A stretch of 64,000 bases of DNA from Acholoe squamosa. Lineage: Eukaryota; Annelida; Polychaeta; Phyllodocida; Polynoidae. Of this stretch, positions 44,036 through 53,201 are shown piece by piece; within the stretch, counting starts at the first letter, position 1, and each line of letters starts with the position of its first letter. Both the position numbers and the translations under genes were made by a program. The notes beneath the pieces were generated by a model. It saw only the letters and a program-made list of their open reading frames with translations, had not been told where the DNA came from and did no database searches. The stretch is from the NCBI GenBank assembly GCA_949317995.1, contig OX439046.1, forward strand, positions 41,702,002 through 41,766,001, read 5' to 3'.

Positions 44036-45190
44036 TCGATTGCGATGATTGCGGGGCTCACAACGCGGTGGCCGCAATGGTTCGAACTAGACATTCGACG
44101 CCGTTGCCTAGCGCCAGTATGGAAAATGTTATAGAATGGCCAGAAGAAACCATCCTGCATTTCCAACAAAACGACCCCGCTATCAAGAGAGTGATTAATT
44201 ACCTGAACAAGAATGCCAAGCCCGAACGGCCGGCATTGTCCCTCGAAGACAGAGAAACCCGCAAATTTCTAGCCCAATGGACCGAGCTAGAGGTTCGAGA
44301 CGTACTACTGTGTCGATGGAAAACCTGTCCCACAAAGGACAAGGTTCTACAGATAGTGATTCCTATGTCACTAAGACGAGATATTATGTTTTATTGCCAC
44401 GGGCATAAAACGAGTGGACACTTCGGGAAGAAGAGGACCCTAGAACTCCTAGCCAGGAGGTACTACTGGCCAGGAATGCACAACGACATCATAAGGTGGG
44501 TGATGACTTGTCCCGAATGTGGCAGGAATAAGCCCGGTCCAGGAATGGGAAAGATGCCCCTGATGCAAGAGCTATTCGGAGTTCGATTCGCCCGGGTAGC
44601 TATTGACATCATCAGCGGAATCGAACCCACACCCCGGGGCAATACTTGCATGATGGTAGTAACTGATTACTACACCAAATACACTCGAGTATATCCTTTA
44701 CCTGACCACAAGGCAGCCACTTGCGCTATTGCCTTCGTGAAAGGATGGGTGTTACATTTAGGTGCAACTTTGATGATGCACAGCGACCAGGGACGAGAAT
44801 TTGAGTCCAACTTGTGGCAAGAGATGTGCCACTATTTGGCCATTTGTAAAACTCGAACTAACCCATACAGACCACAGTCTGATGGCCAGGTAGAAAGATT
44901 CAATCGAACATTGATACAAGTCCTTAAACCCTTGGTAAATTCTTGCCAGGACGACTGGGACGAACAATGTGACTTCGTGGTACACGCTTATAATAGCACC
45001 ATGCACGCTGCAACAAACTGCTCCCCGAATTTGTTAGTATTTGGGGAGGACATCATAATGCCCGCTGATCTTGTATATGGTGTTATAGGGGTAAGCCCCG
45101 AAGCCCCATGTACTGTAATGTTTTTGTAGAGTCTCTGCGAGACCAATTCAAGAGAGCTTCCGAAGTAGTTCGAATTGTTGAATCCCATGT
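44036..45190 (+). pseudogene. pol: integrase of element B, C-terminus lost at the LINE
   Basis: Same frame as RT. HHCC module (HGHKTSGHFG ... CPEC), then an intact-looking core with 'VAIDIISGIEP', 'MMHSDQGREF' and 'SDGQVERFNRT', so all three acidic residues are present. At a T5 run (45119-45123) the frame shifts by one base; after it the coding sense goes on (ESLRDQFKRASEVVRIVES) to about 45190. There the minus-strand LINE begins and the rest of the integrase C-terminus is not found on its other side, so some of B was lost. Confidence 0.85.
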
Positions 45191-45194
45191 TATG

Positions 45195-47105
45195 TGCTCT
45201 GGGAATGACTATCTTGATCTTTGATTCGGACCTCATACCTGGCCTTCTGATTTCCTCATCAACCCAATCTGGATTTCTTGATAATTTGTACATGAAGCTA
45301 GGCAATAATTCTTGTCGTCTCCTCATCAGGAGTGGGATATTAGCCCGTTCATGGAGCTCTTCTTCATTAAGATCCAAACCTCTGAAACAAATTTTCAGGC
45401 CTCTCTTCTGCATTCTGTCTTACTTTTTTAATAGGCCTTCATTAGCCCCCTCGTAGGCAAAACAAGCGTAATCGAAAACATTATGGTGGTTTTATAGACT
45501 CTTACAGCAACTTTTTCAGATAACATGTTTCTGAATTTACTGAATCTAAAAAGATGGTGGTTAATTTTACTATTTAAATCCTTTATTGCAGGTTCAAAAC
45601 TCAATAGACTGTCTAACTTTAGTCCTAAGTAGCAGTAGTTATTCAGAGTTTCAATTTCTTTGTTATACAAATATAGTTTTTGGCCCCTGGACTTTGGTAA
45701 CTTTTTGCATGAACCATACCACACAACTTTGGATTTATCCCTGTTAGCAGTAAGCCTCTTGGTTACAAACCAGGATTGTAATCGGTTTAATGCCGTTTGT
45801 AACCTATTGGTTATAGTTTCAATTTTGTTGTTTGAGCTGTATATTACCAAGTCGTTTGCATAAAGATAATGTTTACAATCAGCAAGAACATCACTGACAT
45901 CATTTATATATAGTATGAACAAGAGCGGTCCCAATACAGACCCTTGCGGGACACCAAATCGTACTGGGGCTTCATTAGAAACAAAGGAACCAATTTTAGT
46001 ATACTGGCTTCTCCCAGTTAAGTAACTCATTAGCCAATTGAGTGTTGTGTCATGTAAACCAAGTTGTCCTAAAATTTCAACAAGATAGGCGTGATTAACA
46101 CAATCGAACGCCTTACGTAGGTCAAGATAACAAACTCCAGTCAAATGGCCTCTATCTCTATTTTCATAGATATCACTCAGGAGTCTGAAGACTGCATCTG
46201 CAGTCCCCAGTCCTGATCGATAACCAAATTGTTTTGCAGAAATAACATTTTTCTTATTTAGAATTTCATTTAGATGGCAATACATTATTTTTTTCCGCAA
46301 TTTTGGAAGGTAAAGGTAATAGTGATATGGGCCGCCAATTGGTGATTAACTTTATATTACCGGGCTTGTGTATTGGATTCACCCTTGCCCTTTTCCATTT
46401 TTCAGGAAATATGCCACTGGTGAAGCTCAGTTCGTACAACCTAGTAACAGGATCTAACAAAAATAACAGTGCTGTTTTCAAAATATCACATCTAATACCA
46501 TCAATTCCGGAAGTTTTGTTGACATTTATTTCTTTTATGAGCATCTCAACAAAGCCTTTTTCAACTCGCACAGGAATTTCAGCTGGATCAACAGGTTCAG
46601 TCATTATTACACGCTCAGGATAACCATTATCTGTGAAAACTGAAGATAGTTTAGCACCAATATTTGAGAAATAATCATTTAAATAATTTACAGGTTCATG
46701 CTCTGACTTGATAAAACCATCATCACCTATCAATTCTGCAGGGGCAATTTGCACCTCTGGTTTCAAAACTCCATTTAAAACTCTCCAGAATCGCTTTGGG
46801 TCAGACTTAGCCTCCTCCAGTGCAGACTTGACCTGGTTGGCTTTTGAGTACCTGATAGCCTTATTAATTCTACAACGTAGCTGCCTGGCTTTATTGAGAT
46901 AATAATCATCCTTAATTTTCGAAAACATTTCCACATTGTCCTCGCGTTCATTTATCATTGACAAGATGTCATGTGTCATCCATTTATTTCTTCTGTCCAC
47001 AATCTTAATTTCAGACCAAGGACAGTACTCATCTAAATATTCAATTATTAAGTTTTCAATGAATGACCAAGCACCATCAGGGTCGTGCAGTTCATAAAAA
47101 AACAT
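45195..47105 (-). pseudogene. LINE ORF2, reverse transcriptase part
   Basis: Frames 47105-46266, 46300-45428 and the last part to about 45195 together give a CR1/Jockey-type RT: 'NKTSGIDGIRCDILK', 'NWRPISLLPLPSKIAEK', 'FGYRSGLGTADAV', 'VCYLDLRKAFDCVNH', 'GVPQGSVLGPLLFILYIND'. The catalytic box reads YLYANDLVIY, where YADD is expected: the first Asp codon is AAC (45854-45856 on plus). A seven-T run at 46288-46294 (plus) causes the middle frameshift. After 'LYLYNKEIETLNNYCYLG' the C-terminal thumb continues (QKRGLKICFRGLDLNEEEL) to 'SKIKIVIPRA', where LINE sequence ends. Inactive copy. Confidence 0.88.
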
Positions 47106-47858
47106 CCCAGTCTGCTATTATTAGCCACTCTTTGAAAGTTTCTTCATCATAACCTTTGTACTTTCTCACCCAAACTTTCTTTTTAATATAGTCAACCTTC
47201 TCTCTTGTTTTTACAGCAAACACAGGTAGATGATCACTTACTAAAAAATTCAAGACACCAGATGTAATAGACTCATTGTAATTAGTCAATATATTATCTA
47301 AACATGATACAATAATTTTATAGGGTCTAGTGCACTGATTAATGAGTTTATGATAGCCGTTAAATCGGCAAGCATCGATTAGCTTTACAGTACTAGGTAG
47401 TTTTTCACGCAAGGTATTTATATTTATGTCCCCCATAATCCATTGTTCAAGCCCTTCTTTATCTGCAATTTCCATAACACAAGACAAATGTAGAAAAAAC
47501 TTATCTATCTTGCCAGAAGGAGGTCTATATAGAGTAACCAATTGTAAAGTATGTGTCTTCAAGACTAGATCTAATACTAGACATTCAATATCCTTGTTAC
47601 TACAACTAATGTCATTGCGTATCTTAACATCAAGATTAATGTCTCGAATGTAAACTGCTAAACCTCCGCCTTTCTTTCTTTTTCGGTCCAGCCTGAACAA
47701 ATTCATGCCTTCCCAGTTTATTAAGTCATCATCATAGTCTTCATGTAACCAAGTTTCACTCATTCCAACTATATCAGCACCATCTAAATGGTCAAATATT
47801 CCTGCCTTTTGTTAAACATGCTTCGCGTATTTAGATGTACCATTTTCAAGCCCTTCAT
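47092..47858 (-). pseudogene. LINE ORF2, endonuclease domain
   Basis: Starts at ATG 47858 (minus) with a short basic stretch and 'HLNTRSMFNK', then after a one-base shift 'GADIVGMSETWL' (catalytic Glu motif). Next come 'KKGGGLAVYIRD', 'LVTLYRPPSGK', 'WIMGDININT', 'SCLDNILTN' and 'LVSDHLPVFAV'. These are the ordered motifs of apurinic-like (EEP) endonucleases that nick the target. The long open part is 47763-47092. A seven-T run (47094-47100) shifts the frame into RT, which overlaps by a few bases. Confidence 0.88.
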
Positions 47859-47963
47859 ATTTAGAAAATCGTTTAATCGTGTAGTTGTTGCCATTACATA
47901 AACAAATACAAGTAGACAATAGTTTATATACAAAAAATAAAGAATTATAAATTAAAAATAAAG

Positions 47964-47994
47964 GAGCCCCTGGCTAAATTCTAGCCAGAGGCTC
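47964..47994 (-). promoter_or_regulatory. 13-bp-stem hairpin
   Basis: GAGCCCCTGGCTA, loop AATTC, TAGCCAGAGGCTC: one mismatch in 13 pairs. Stable on either strand. Confidence 0.65.
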
Positions 47995-47999
47995 AGATA

Positions 48000-48040
48000 T
48001 CCACCAACAGAAATAACCAACTTAATGTTCTGTGGGTGGA
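48000..48040 (-). promoter_or_regulatory. second 13-bp-stem hairpin
   Basis: TCCACCAACAGAA pairs with TTCTGTGGGTGGA across a 15-base loop, with one mismatch. It lies five bases from the first hairpin. Confidence 0.6.
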
Positions 48041-48951
48041 ATACAACAAGAGAGAGGGAGCTAATACCAAGTTACTTATAAGATAATCTCAGCTCCGTGA
48101 CAAAAGATAATAAACCACGCATATGCAATATTGTGTTGTGTCAATGAGTAAGTAAACTCTGGGTTTTTAACTTAAATTTATATATATTATTGCATCTTAT
48201 CAAATCAGTAAATTAGTTAAATAAATTACAAATAAGCACCTAAAGAAGGAGGGAAATAAAGTTAAAGTTAGAGGTTCAAAAAGGTTGTAAGCTCTTGGTT
48301 ATTTTGATTCTAGTATAGAATATTGTCTTAGTCATGTAGAATCACATGAAAAGTTAGGGATTAATATTGATAAATTAATTAATAAGTTAATACTAATGAA
48401 GGGTTAGTTAGCTCACCCAGTGACACATTTTTTCAATTATGAACCGATCAGCTATTAAATTAGCATTTCATTGTATCATGCCATTCAAGTGACAAAAAAC
48501 TGTAGACAAAAATAATACAGAAGTAGTACACGAGTAAATATATGTAACAATGCATTACTTAACACTAAGCGACAAAGAACATAGACCACCCTTTGTATAA
48601 TCATCAATGTACCAACACCAGCTTGACTAAGCTTACAATGAGTGAAGCATGCATTTCTTTTTTCGAAAGTTCCACTCTAAAATTTGGATGTGCTATGTGC
48701 ATAAATTGCAACATGTTGCCTAGGGTAGAATAACAGGTCATTTTTAGAAAGTTCAGATATTTTATGAACTTATCAAGTGGTCATAATAGTCATAGTAGGT
48801 GCAATCCTCACGAATTGCTCCCAAGACAACCAGTCAGGTATCCTTGGCTTTGTCAATTATAGAAAAGGTGTATTAGGTGCAATCCTCACGAATTGCTCCC
48901 ACGACAACCAGTCAGTCAATGAACTTGTGTTATAATCTTATGGACAAATGC

Positions 48952-49752
48952 TCAGCCTAAGCATATTTTATTTATCTGAGCAGTCACCTCGTCCCATTCA
49001 TACTCATCATCTTCTTCATCTTCCATTACATCATCAGCTCCAGCAACATTCTCAACCTTCTCAGGCGGCAGGATTTTGTTGACTACCTGGGCAATACGTG
49101 CTGCTAGTTCCTTCTTAACATCATCTGTGGCATGTAGGCCATCTCTCATTTTTTTAGGGCCATATTGGCATGAGAATTTCGGGGCTTTGCCAACCTTTCT
49201 CCCTTTCTTGCCCCGATTCCACCTGTTTTTGTGGAATACAGTGTGCAGCTTGATGGTGGGCATTTTGTAGATGGTGTTGAGATATTGCACATCTCCCTTT
49301 AGGAGTTTGATGCTCCTATTCAATGCAGGCTGATTGGGATCTGGCAAGCTCTTGCGGTTGAATTTCTGAAGGTCCTTGCCGAATATTGTACAAATAACAT
49401 ATTTGGTTTCAGGATGTTGTTTATTCAAGACCTGTAGCATCCGGCTTAGCCTGACTGAGACTACCGCCCTACAAGTGGCAGCATCAATGTGAGGGAAGTA
49501 GATGTCACGTTTCCCATGAATATAGCGCCGCGCTGTAACATCGCAGGCTCCGGCCATGAACACGACCAGGTCATAAGCCTCAGTGTCAGGTTTTTTTAGC
49601 ACTTTATCCTGAATTGTAGCAATGGGCCATGATTTATGAGCACACTCACCAACTTCATAATTTTCAGCATCATCTAGAGCGTCAGCTACCAGAACCCCCA
49701 TTCCTTCACCACGAGAGTCCCCGGACAATAGAACCGACATTTCGACCTTCAC
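48952..49752 (-). CDS. SGNH/GDSL-type hydrolase ORF of the LINE
   Basis: A 266-codon intact ORF, ATG at 49752, 84 bases after ORF1. Block I is 'LLSGDSRGEG' with the expected nucleophile Ser at residue 13. 'VVFMAGACDVT' fits block III (usual Gly-x-Asn-Asp, here Gly-Ala-Cys-Asp). 'MRDGLHATDDVKK' supplies the Asp-x-x-His pair of block V. The middle is basic (NRWNRGKKGRKVGK), fitting nucleic-acid contact. The C-terminus is very acidic (DDVMEDEEDDEYEWDE). SGNH esterases are known within ORF1 of CR1 elements; here it is a separate ORF. Substrate unknown. The missing block III Asn may weaken the oxyanion hole. Confidence 0.72.
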   Translation of the reverse strand: MKVEMSVLLSGDSRGEGMGVLVADALDDAENYEVGECAHKSWPIATIQDKVLKKPDTEAYDLVVFMAGACDVTARRYIHGKRDIYFPHIDAATCRAVVSVRLSRMLQVLNKQHPETKYVICTIFGKDLQKFNRKSLPDPNQPALNRSIKLLKGDVQYLNTIYKMPTIKLHTVFHKNRWNRGKKGRKVGKAPKFSCQYGPKKMRDGLHATDDVKKELAARIAQVVNKILPPEKVENVAGADDVMEDEEDDEYEWDEVTAQINKICLG

Positions 49753-49836
49753 CTGAAACTGTAGTGACAGATTATTGCATTCAAGATAGAAGCAACTCTA
49801 AGCAGTAGTTATTTGATACACACTAAATTATTAAAC

Positions 49837-51408
49837 TCAGGTCTGACTATAGAATTCTCTTACACGCATCACGATCTTCCTGTGCAAGTTCTTTCCCGGG
49901 AACTTATCTTCAGTTTCATACTTCGCATTGTTTACAGTGCTCCACGGCCAACCTGAAGCCCACTTGTCCGAGCCAGTTCCCTCTATTAATAGCCTCAACC
50001 CAGTGTTTAATAAGTCTTGCATTATTTCTTTATTCTGCCCATATTTAGCTTTGATTAAGTCCTCCATAAGAGAGGGTTCGAGATCCAGAAACGGGTGATT
50101 CATTGGGATTTTTTTGGAGTCACCTTTCAACTTGATCAAACGTGGATCTGTCATTAAGAGCACTTCTCGGGCTTCAGCCGGATGACCTAGCTCTAACAAT
50201 CTGACATGGAAATACCCTTGTTCTACGCTATTGTAGGTGTATTTGATGCGTTTGTGAATAAACTCAAGTTTGCATGGGAACCAATTTGAAAAGTGTGCAT
50301 TAACACCTTGGTAAACTATGCCCATTTTGGTGTGTAGGATGCGAGTTTCACCATCTGTTTTGTTTGCCCGCCTCTTAGCAGGTTTTCCCTTGATTGGGGG
50401 TTCATAAGGGGTGTGTGCAACTTTGTGCTCGTCCGGGATACCAGAGGGAGATGTGTAGTCGTAGGATGTACCTTCAATATTTATACCATCCTTGTCAGTA
50501 CCTGCAGTAAGACCCTTTTTTTTGGCAGCTGCTACAATAGCTCTGCCATGCTTTTTAGCATCTCGCATCTCTCTTGACTCATCCAAGGCAAAGCCAATCT
50601 TTGTTTTCATTTGCTTCCCTATTTCATTCAACTGCCATCTTTTTGCCAGTATGCCTGATCTGATGGCAATGTTACTACAACACACCATTATGGGCACCTT
50701 TTCTTTTGGTGGTTCCTCACCTTCTTGGATCTCAATGGGTTTTTTCATCCTAACAATCTCCACAAAATCTCCATCATTACAACGGATGTCTAGTTTTCTG
50801 AATAAGTCATACAGAACAAGCAATAGTTTCTGATTTTGTCTTGACCATAAGCCATATATGACAACATTCCTTTCAGGGGAGCTGAGAACATTTTGATTAT
50901 TTCCCGCCTCAAGTTGGAACATTTTACCAGAATCCAGTTTTGGTTCATTTAGATTCTTACTCACATTCACAATATTGGCAAGCGGAATGCTGCCATTGAT
51001 GTTTACATTTCTAGAGTTATGCTCTGCATTAACTGCACTCTCCCCCTCCGCATCACCAATATCAGGCTGATTCCCAATATCCCTTACCAGCTCCGAATAG
51101 CCATCTCCTCCACTTTCAGGTATCCCCTGTGATGTCAGAGGATTCCCCACCACATGTGACACAATGTTATTCCCCGCCTCTTGGGAACTCCCAGTGCCTT
51201 TACCAGTGTTTTCAGATAGACCTTCCATCCCTGGAATAAACTCCACTACCCTACGTAGTATACTACTCTCACTCAAATCAAGTAGAATTTTCTTATTTTC
51301 TGGGGATATTGAATTTGTGTCAGGGGATTGACTTGAATCTCCGCGACTGCGGGGTCTCTTTTGTGCTGGCGTAGTATTATCAACCGTCATCATGACGCCC
51401 AGGCCCAA
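49837..51408 (-). CDS. LINE ORF1: RRM-like segment fused to NADAR (YbiA/DUF1768) domain
   Basis: Intact 523-codon ORF, ATG at 51408. Residues 1-175 are Ser/Asn/Gly-rich and probably disordered. Residues about 180-300 resemble the RRM-like core of LINE ORF1 proteins (RNVVIYGLWS, then PIMVCCSNIAIRSGILAKRWQL and KIGFALDESREMRDAKKHG). Residues about 365-520 read as a NADAR domain: 'HFSNWFPCKLEF', 'TYNSVEQGYFHVRLLEL', 'MEDLIKAKYGQNKEIMQDLLNTG', 'LLIEGTGSDKWASGWP' and 'FPGKNLHRKIVMRVREFY', in family order. NADAR/YbiA proteins act on ADP-ribose-linked N-glycosidic bonds, and some are reported to reverse guanine ADP-ribosylation. The role in a retrotransposon is unknown to me. Confidence 0.7.
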   Translation of the reverse strand: MGLGVMMTVDNTTPAQKRPRSRGDSSQSPDTNSISPENKKILLDLSESSILRRVVEFIPGMEGLSENTGKGTGSSQEAGNNIVSHVVGNPLTSQGIPESGGDGYSELVRDIGNQPDIGDAEGESAVNAEHNSRNVNINGSIPLANIVNVSKNLNEPKLDSGKMFQLEAGNNQNVLSSPERNVVIYGLWSRQNQKLLLVLYDLFRKLDIRCNDGDFVEIVRMKKPIEIQEGEEPPKEKVPIMVCCSNIAIRSGILAKRWQLNEIGKQMKTKIGFALDESREMRDAKKHGRAIVAAAKKKGLTAGTDKDGINIEGTSYDYTSPSGIPDEHKVAHTPYEPPIKGKPAKRRANKTDGETRILHTKMGIVYQGVNAHFSNWFPCKLEFIHKRIKYTYNSVEQGYFHVRLLELGHPAEAREVLLMTDPRLIKLKGDSKKIPMNHPFLDLEPSLMEDLIKAKYGQNKEIMQDLLNTGLRLLIEGTGSDKWASGWPWSTVNNAKYETEDKFPGKNLHRKIVMRVREFYSQT

Positions 51409-52418
51409 TGTTATAAATCAAGTATGCTCTGAGACTACACTGTCCCAAGTTAAACAATTTGCCAAAAATCAGTTCTGACAGCTCTAAGTTGTAAAATTTA
51501 CATCTTTATATTTCTGCATGAAACTCATTAAATAGACCAATCCACCCTGTAGATGATGAAAATAAGGGTTAATTGTTTGCCTAAATTCAGGAAAATATAC
51601 TTTGGTTCTACGAAGGATGAAGGGGCAGCCCCTCTCAACCCCAAAGACACAAGACCGCCGTATTTGCGCGGCCTGAGACTACACTGTCCCAAGTTAAACA
51701 ATTAAGCGGCCTGGGACTACACTGTCCCAAGTTAAACAATTTGCACCAAACTCATTAAATAGACCAAATCCGCCCAAGACCGCCGTATTTGCGTTGCCTG
51801 AGACTACACTGTCCCGAGTTAAACGTTCGGTAGACCGCCATATGTGCGCGGTCTGAGACAGTTCTACCCAATATATTTCGAATACTGTACTCACAGACCT
51901 ACATTATGCTATTATGTACCTTCTCCACGAAGGGTGGAGGCTCCAGAATTTCCTAAATCAAATACTCACAGACCCTCCTTATACTAATATACTTTGGTTC
52001 TACGAAGGAGACTACACTGTCCCAAGTTAAACAATTAAGTGGCCTGAGACTACACTGTCCCAAGTTAAACAATTTTGCCAAAAATCAGTTCTGACAGCTC
52101 TAAGTTGTCGTAAAATTTACATCTTTATATTTCTGCACGAAACTCATTAAATAGACCAAATCCACCCTGTAGATGATGAAAATAAGGGTTAATTGTTTGC
52201 CTAAATTCAGGAAAAGGTCTAAATACTAGTCACTCACTCTCACGGGTACCGAGGAAGTCCGCTAGCGAGTGAGCGATAATCGGGGATTTGGTAGATTAAC
52301 GGTCTTGTCTTCTTTCAAAAACAGATGATTTATCCAGAATTTCCTAAATCAAATACTCACAGACCCTCCTTATACTAATATACTTTGGTTCTACGAAGGA
52401 TGAAGGTGCAGCCCCTCT
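51409..52418 (-). repeat. LINE 5' region built of repeated modules
   Basis: Upstream of ORF1 the same modules recur: GAGACTACACTGTCCCAAGTTAAACAA at about 51430, 51673, 51716 and (twice) 52010-52070; the AAATCAGTTCTGACAGCTCTAAGTTG ... AGGGTTAATTGTTTGCCTAAATTCAGGAAAA stretch at 51470-51597 and 52082-52217; and TACTTTGGTTCTACGAAGG at 51599, 51988 and 52381. The large period is about 600 bases. This resembles the tandem promoter monomers of some LINE 5' ends. Confidence 0.7.
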
Positions 52419-53201
52419 CAATTTGACGAATTTTACCGATCGCCACGGAGCGAGTACGAGTACACGTTCATGCTGGCATAGCTGCGTCTCAAATCTAACT
52501 TCGAGCTGGAGGATCCCGATGACTACATCAGAAACCAGACACAGGAAACCTGTGACATTCAGGCCGACGTCTTCCAGGCATGGCAGGAACGACACATCAG
52601 TCAGGCCACCAGCTACCTTCGTTGTGGCACCGAAGGCGTGTTCGAATGTCTGCATGAGATTCAGCGGCGAGAAATCGCCCGAATCTCGCAGGACATGCAA
52701 GGACAGGCGAGGGACCAGCTTCGGGCCTCGCTTCAACGTGAGAACGAGGCCAAGGCCATGAAGCTGAAGTATGAGTCGCAGCTTCAGGAGCTGAGGAGCC
52801 AATATGACCACCAGGACGTTCGATTCATGGCAGTGTTCGGCTGTTTCATGAAAGATTGGGATGGCACCGCTGAAAGTGCCTTAGAAAAGCTCCAGGCCAA
52901 GTTGCAGGAGGCTAGACAGCTCGAGGCGGACATCGAATCCTTCGGATTCACTAGCACGGCCACCCCGAGAGCCTCCGCCAGTGCTGGCGTGCCACCAACC
53001 GGACTCGGGAGGGAGCCTGAAGGTGCCACTGCTGCCCCAATTTTCACCCCGACCAGACAAACCGACGTGCCAGCCTCTACCCCCGAAGCAGCCACGGTAG
53101 CCACCACCCCTGCCCAAACACCAGTGGTCCATAACCTGATCAGTTTGGACTCCGATCCGGAAACCCATTCTGGGGAAACTGTGATGGAGACGGACTTGTA
53201 A
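52419..53201 (+). pseudogene. extra ORF of element B downstream of pol
   Basis: Open in one frame from the LINE edge (QFDEFYRSPRSEYEYTFMLA) through a TAG at about 52479-52481 to 53201. It has a helical, charged middle (HEIQRREIARISQDMQG, RENEAKAMKLKYESQLQEL) that should form a coiled coil, then a Pro/Thr/Ala-rich tail and an acidic end. No family is recognised. No membrane segment, so it is unlikely to be Env. Codon choice (many CGA, TCG, GAA) matches gag-pol of B, which argues that it belongs to B. Its start is lost at the LINE. Confidence 0.5.

Larger units (their letters stand above)
47859..48951 (-). other. LINE spacer between SGNH ORF and ORF2
   Basis: AT-rich and noncoding. Holds two consecutive stem-loops (47964-47994 and 48000-48040) about 100-180 bases upstream of the ORF2 ATG, and a 44-bp direct repeat (48795-48838 and 48872-48915, TAGGTGCAATCCTCACGAAT and following) close to the SGNH stop. 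These might serve ORF2 translation or mark a former end of a subunit. Confidence 0.5.
45191..52418 (-). mobile_element. CR1-like LINE with NADAR and SGNH ORFs
   Basis: A minus-strand non-LTR retrotransposon of about 7.2 kb in B. Order in its own direction: repeated 5' region (52418-51409), ORF1 with RRM-like and NADAR domains (51408-49837), SGNH hydrolase ORF (49752-48952), a 1.1-kb spacer with hairpins, ORF2 endonuclease-RT (47858-about 45195). No poly(A) or simple-repeat tail and no clear target duplication were found at the left junction, so the 3' end is probably missing. SGNH esterase domains are known in ORF1 of CR1-clade elements; the NADAR domain is the odd part. Confidence 0.75.

Noticed and set aside
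28709..45129. Alternative genetic code (UAA read as sense) because most in-frame stops in element B are TAA
   Set aside because: TGA stops, frameshifts in homopolymers and small deletions also occur, and intact ORFs nearby end normally at TAA. Ordinary pseudogene decay explains it.
44988..45194. Antisense continuation of the LINE RT ORF into B integrase
   Set aside because: The plus strand reads as integrase after a single T-run indel, so the antisense frame there is coincidence.
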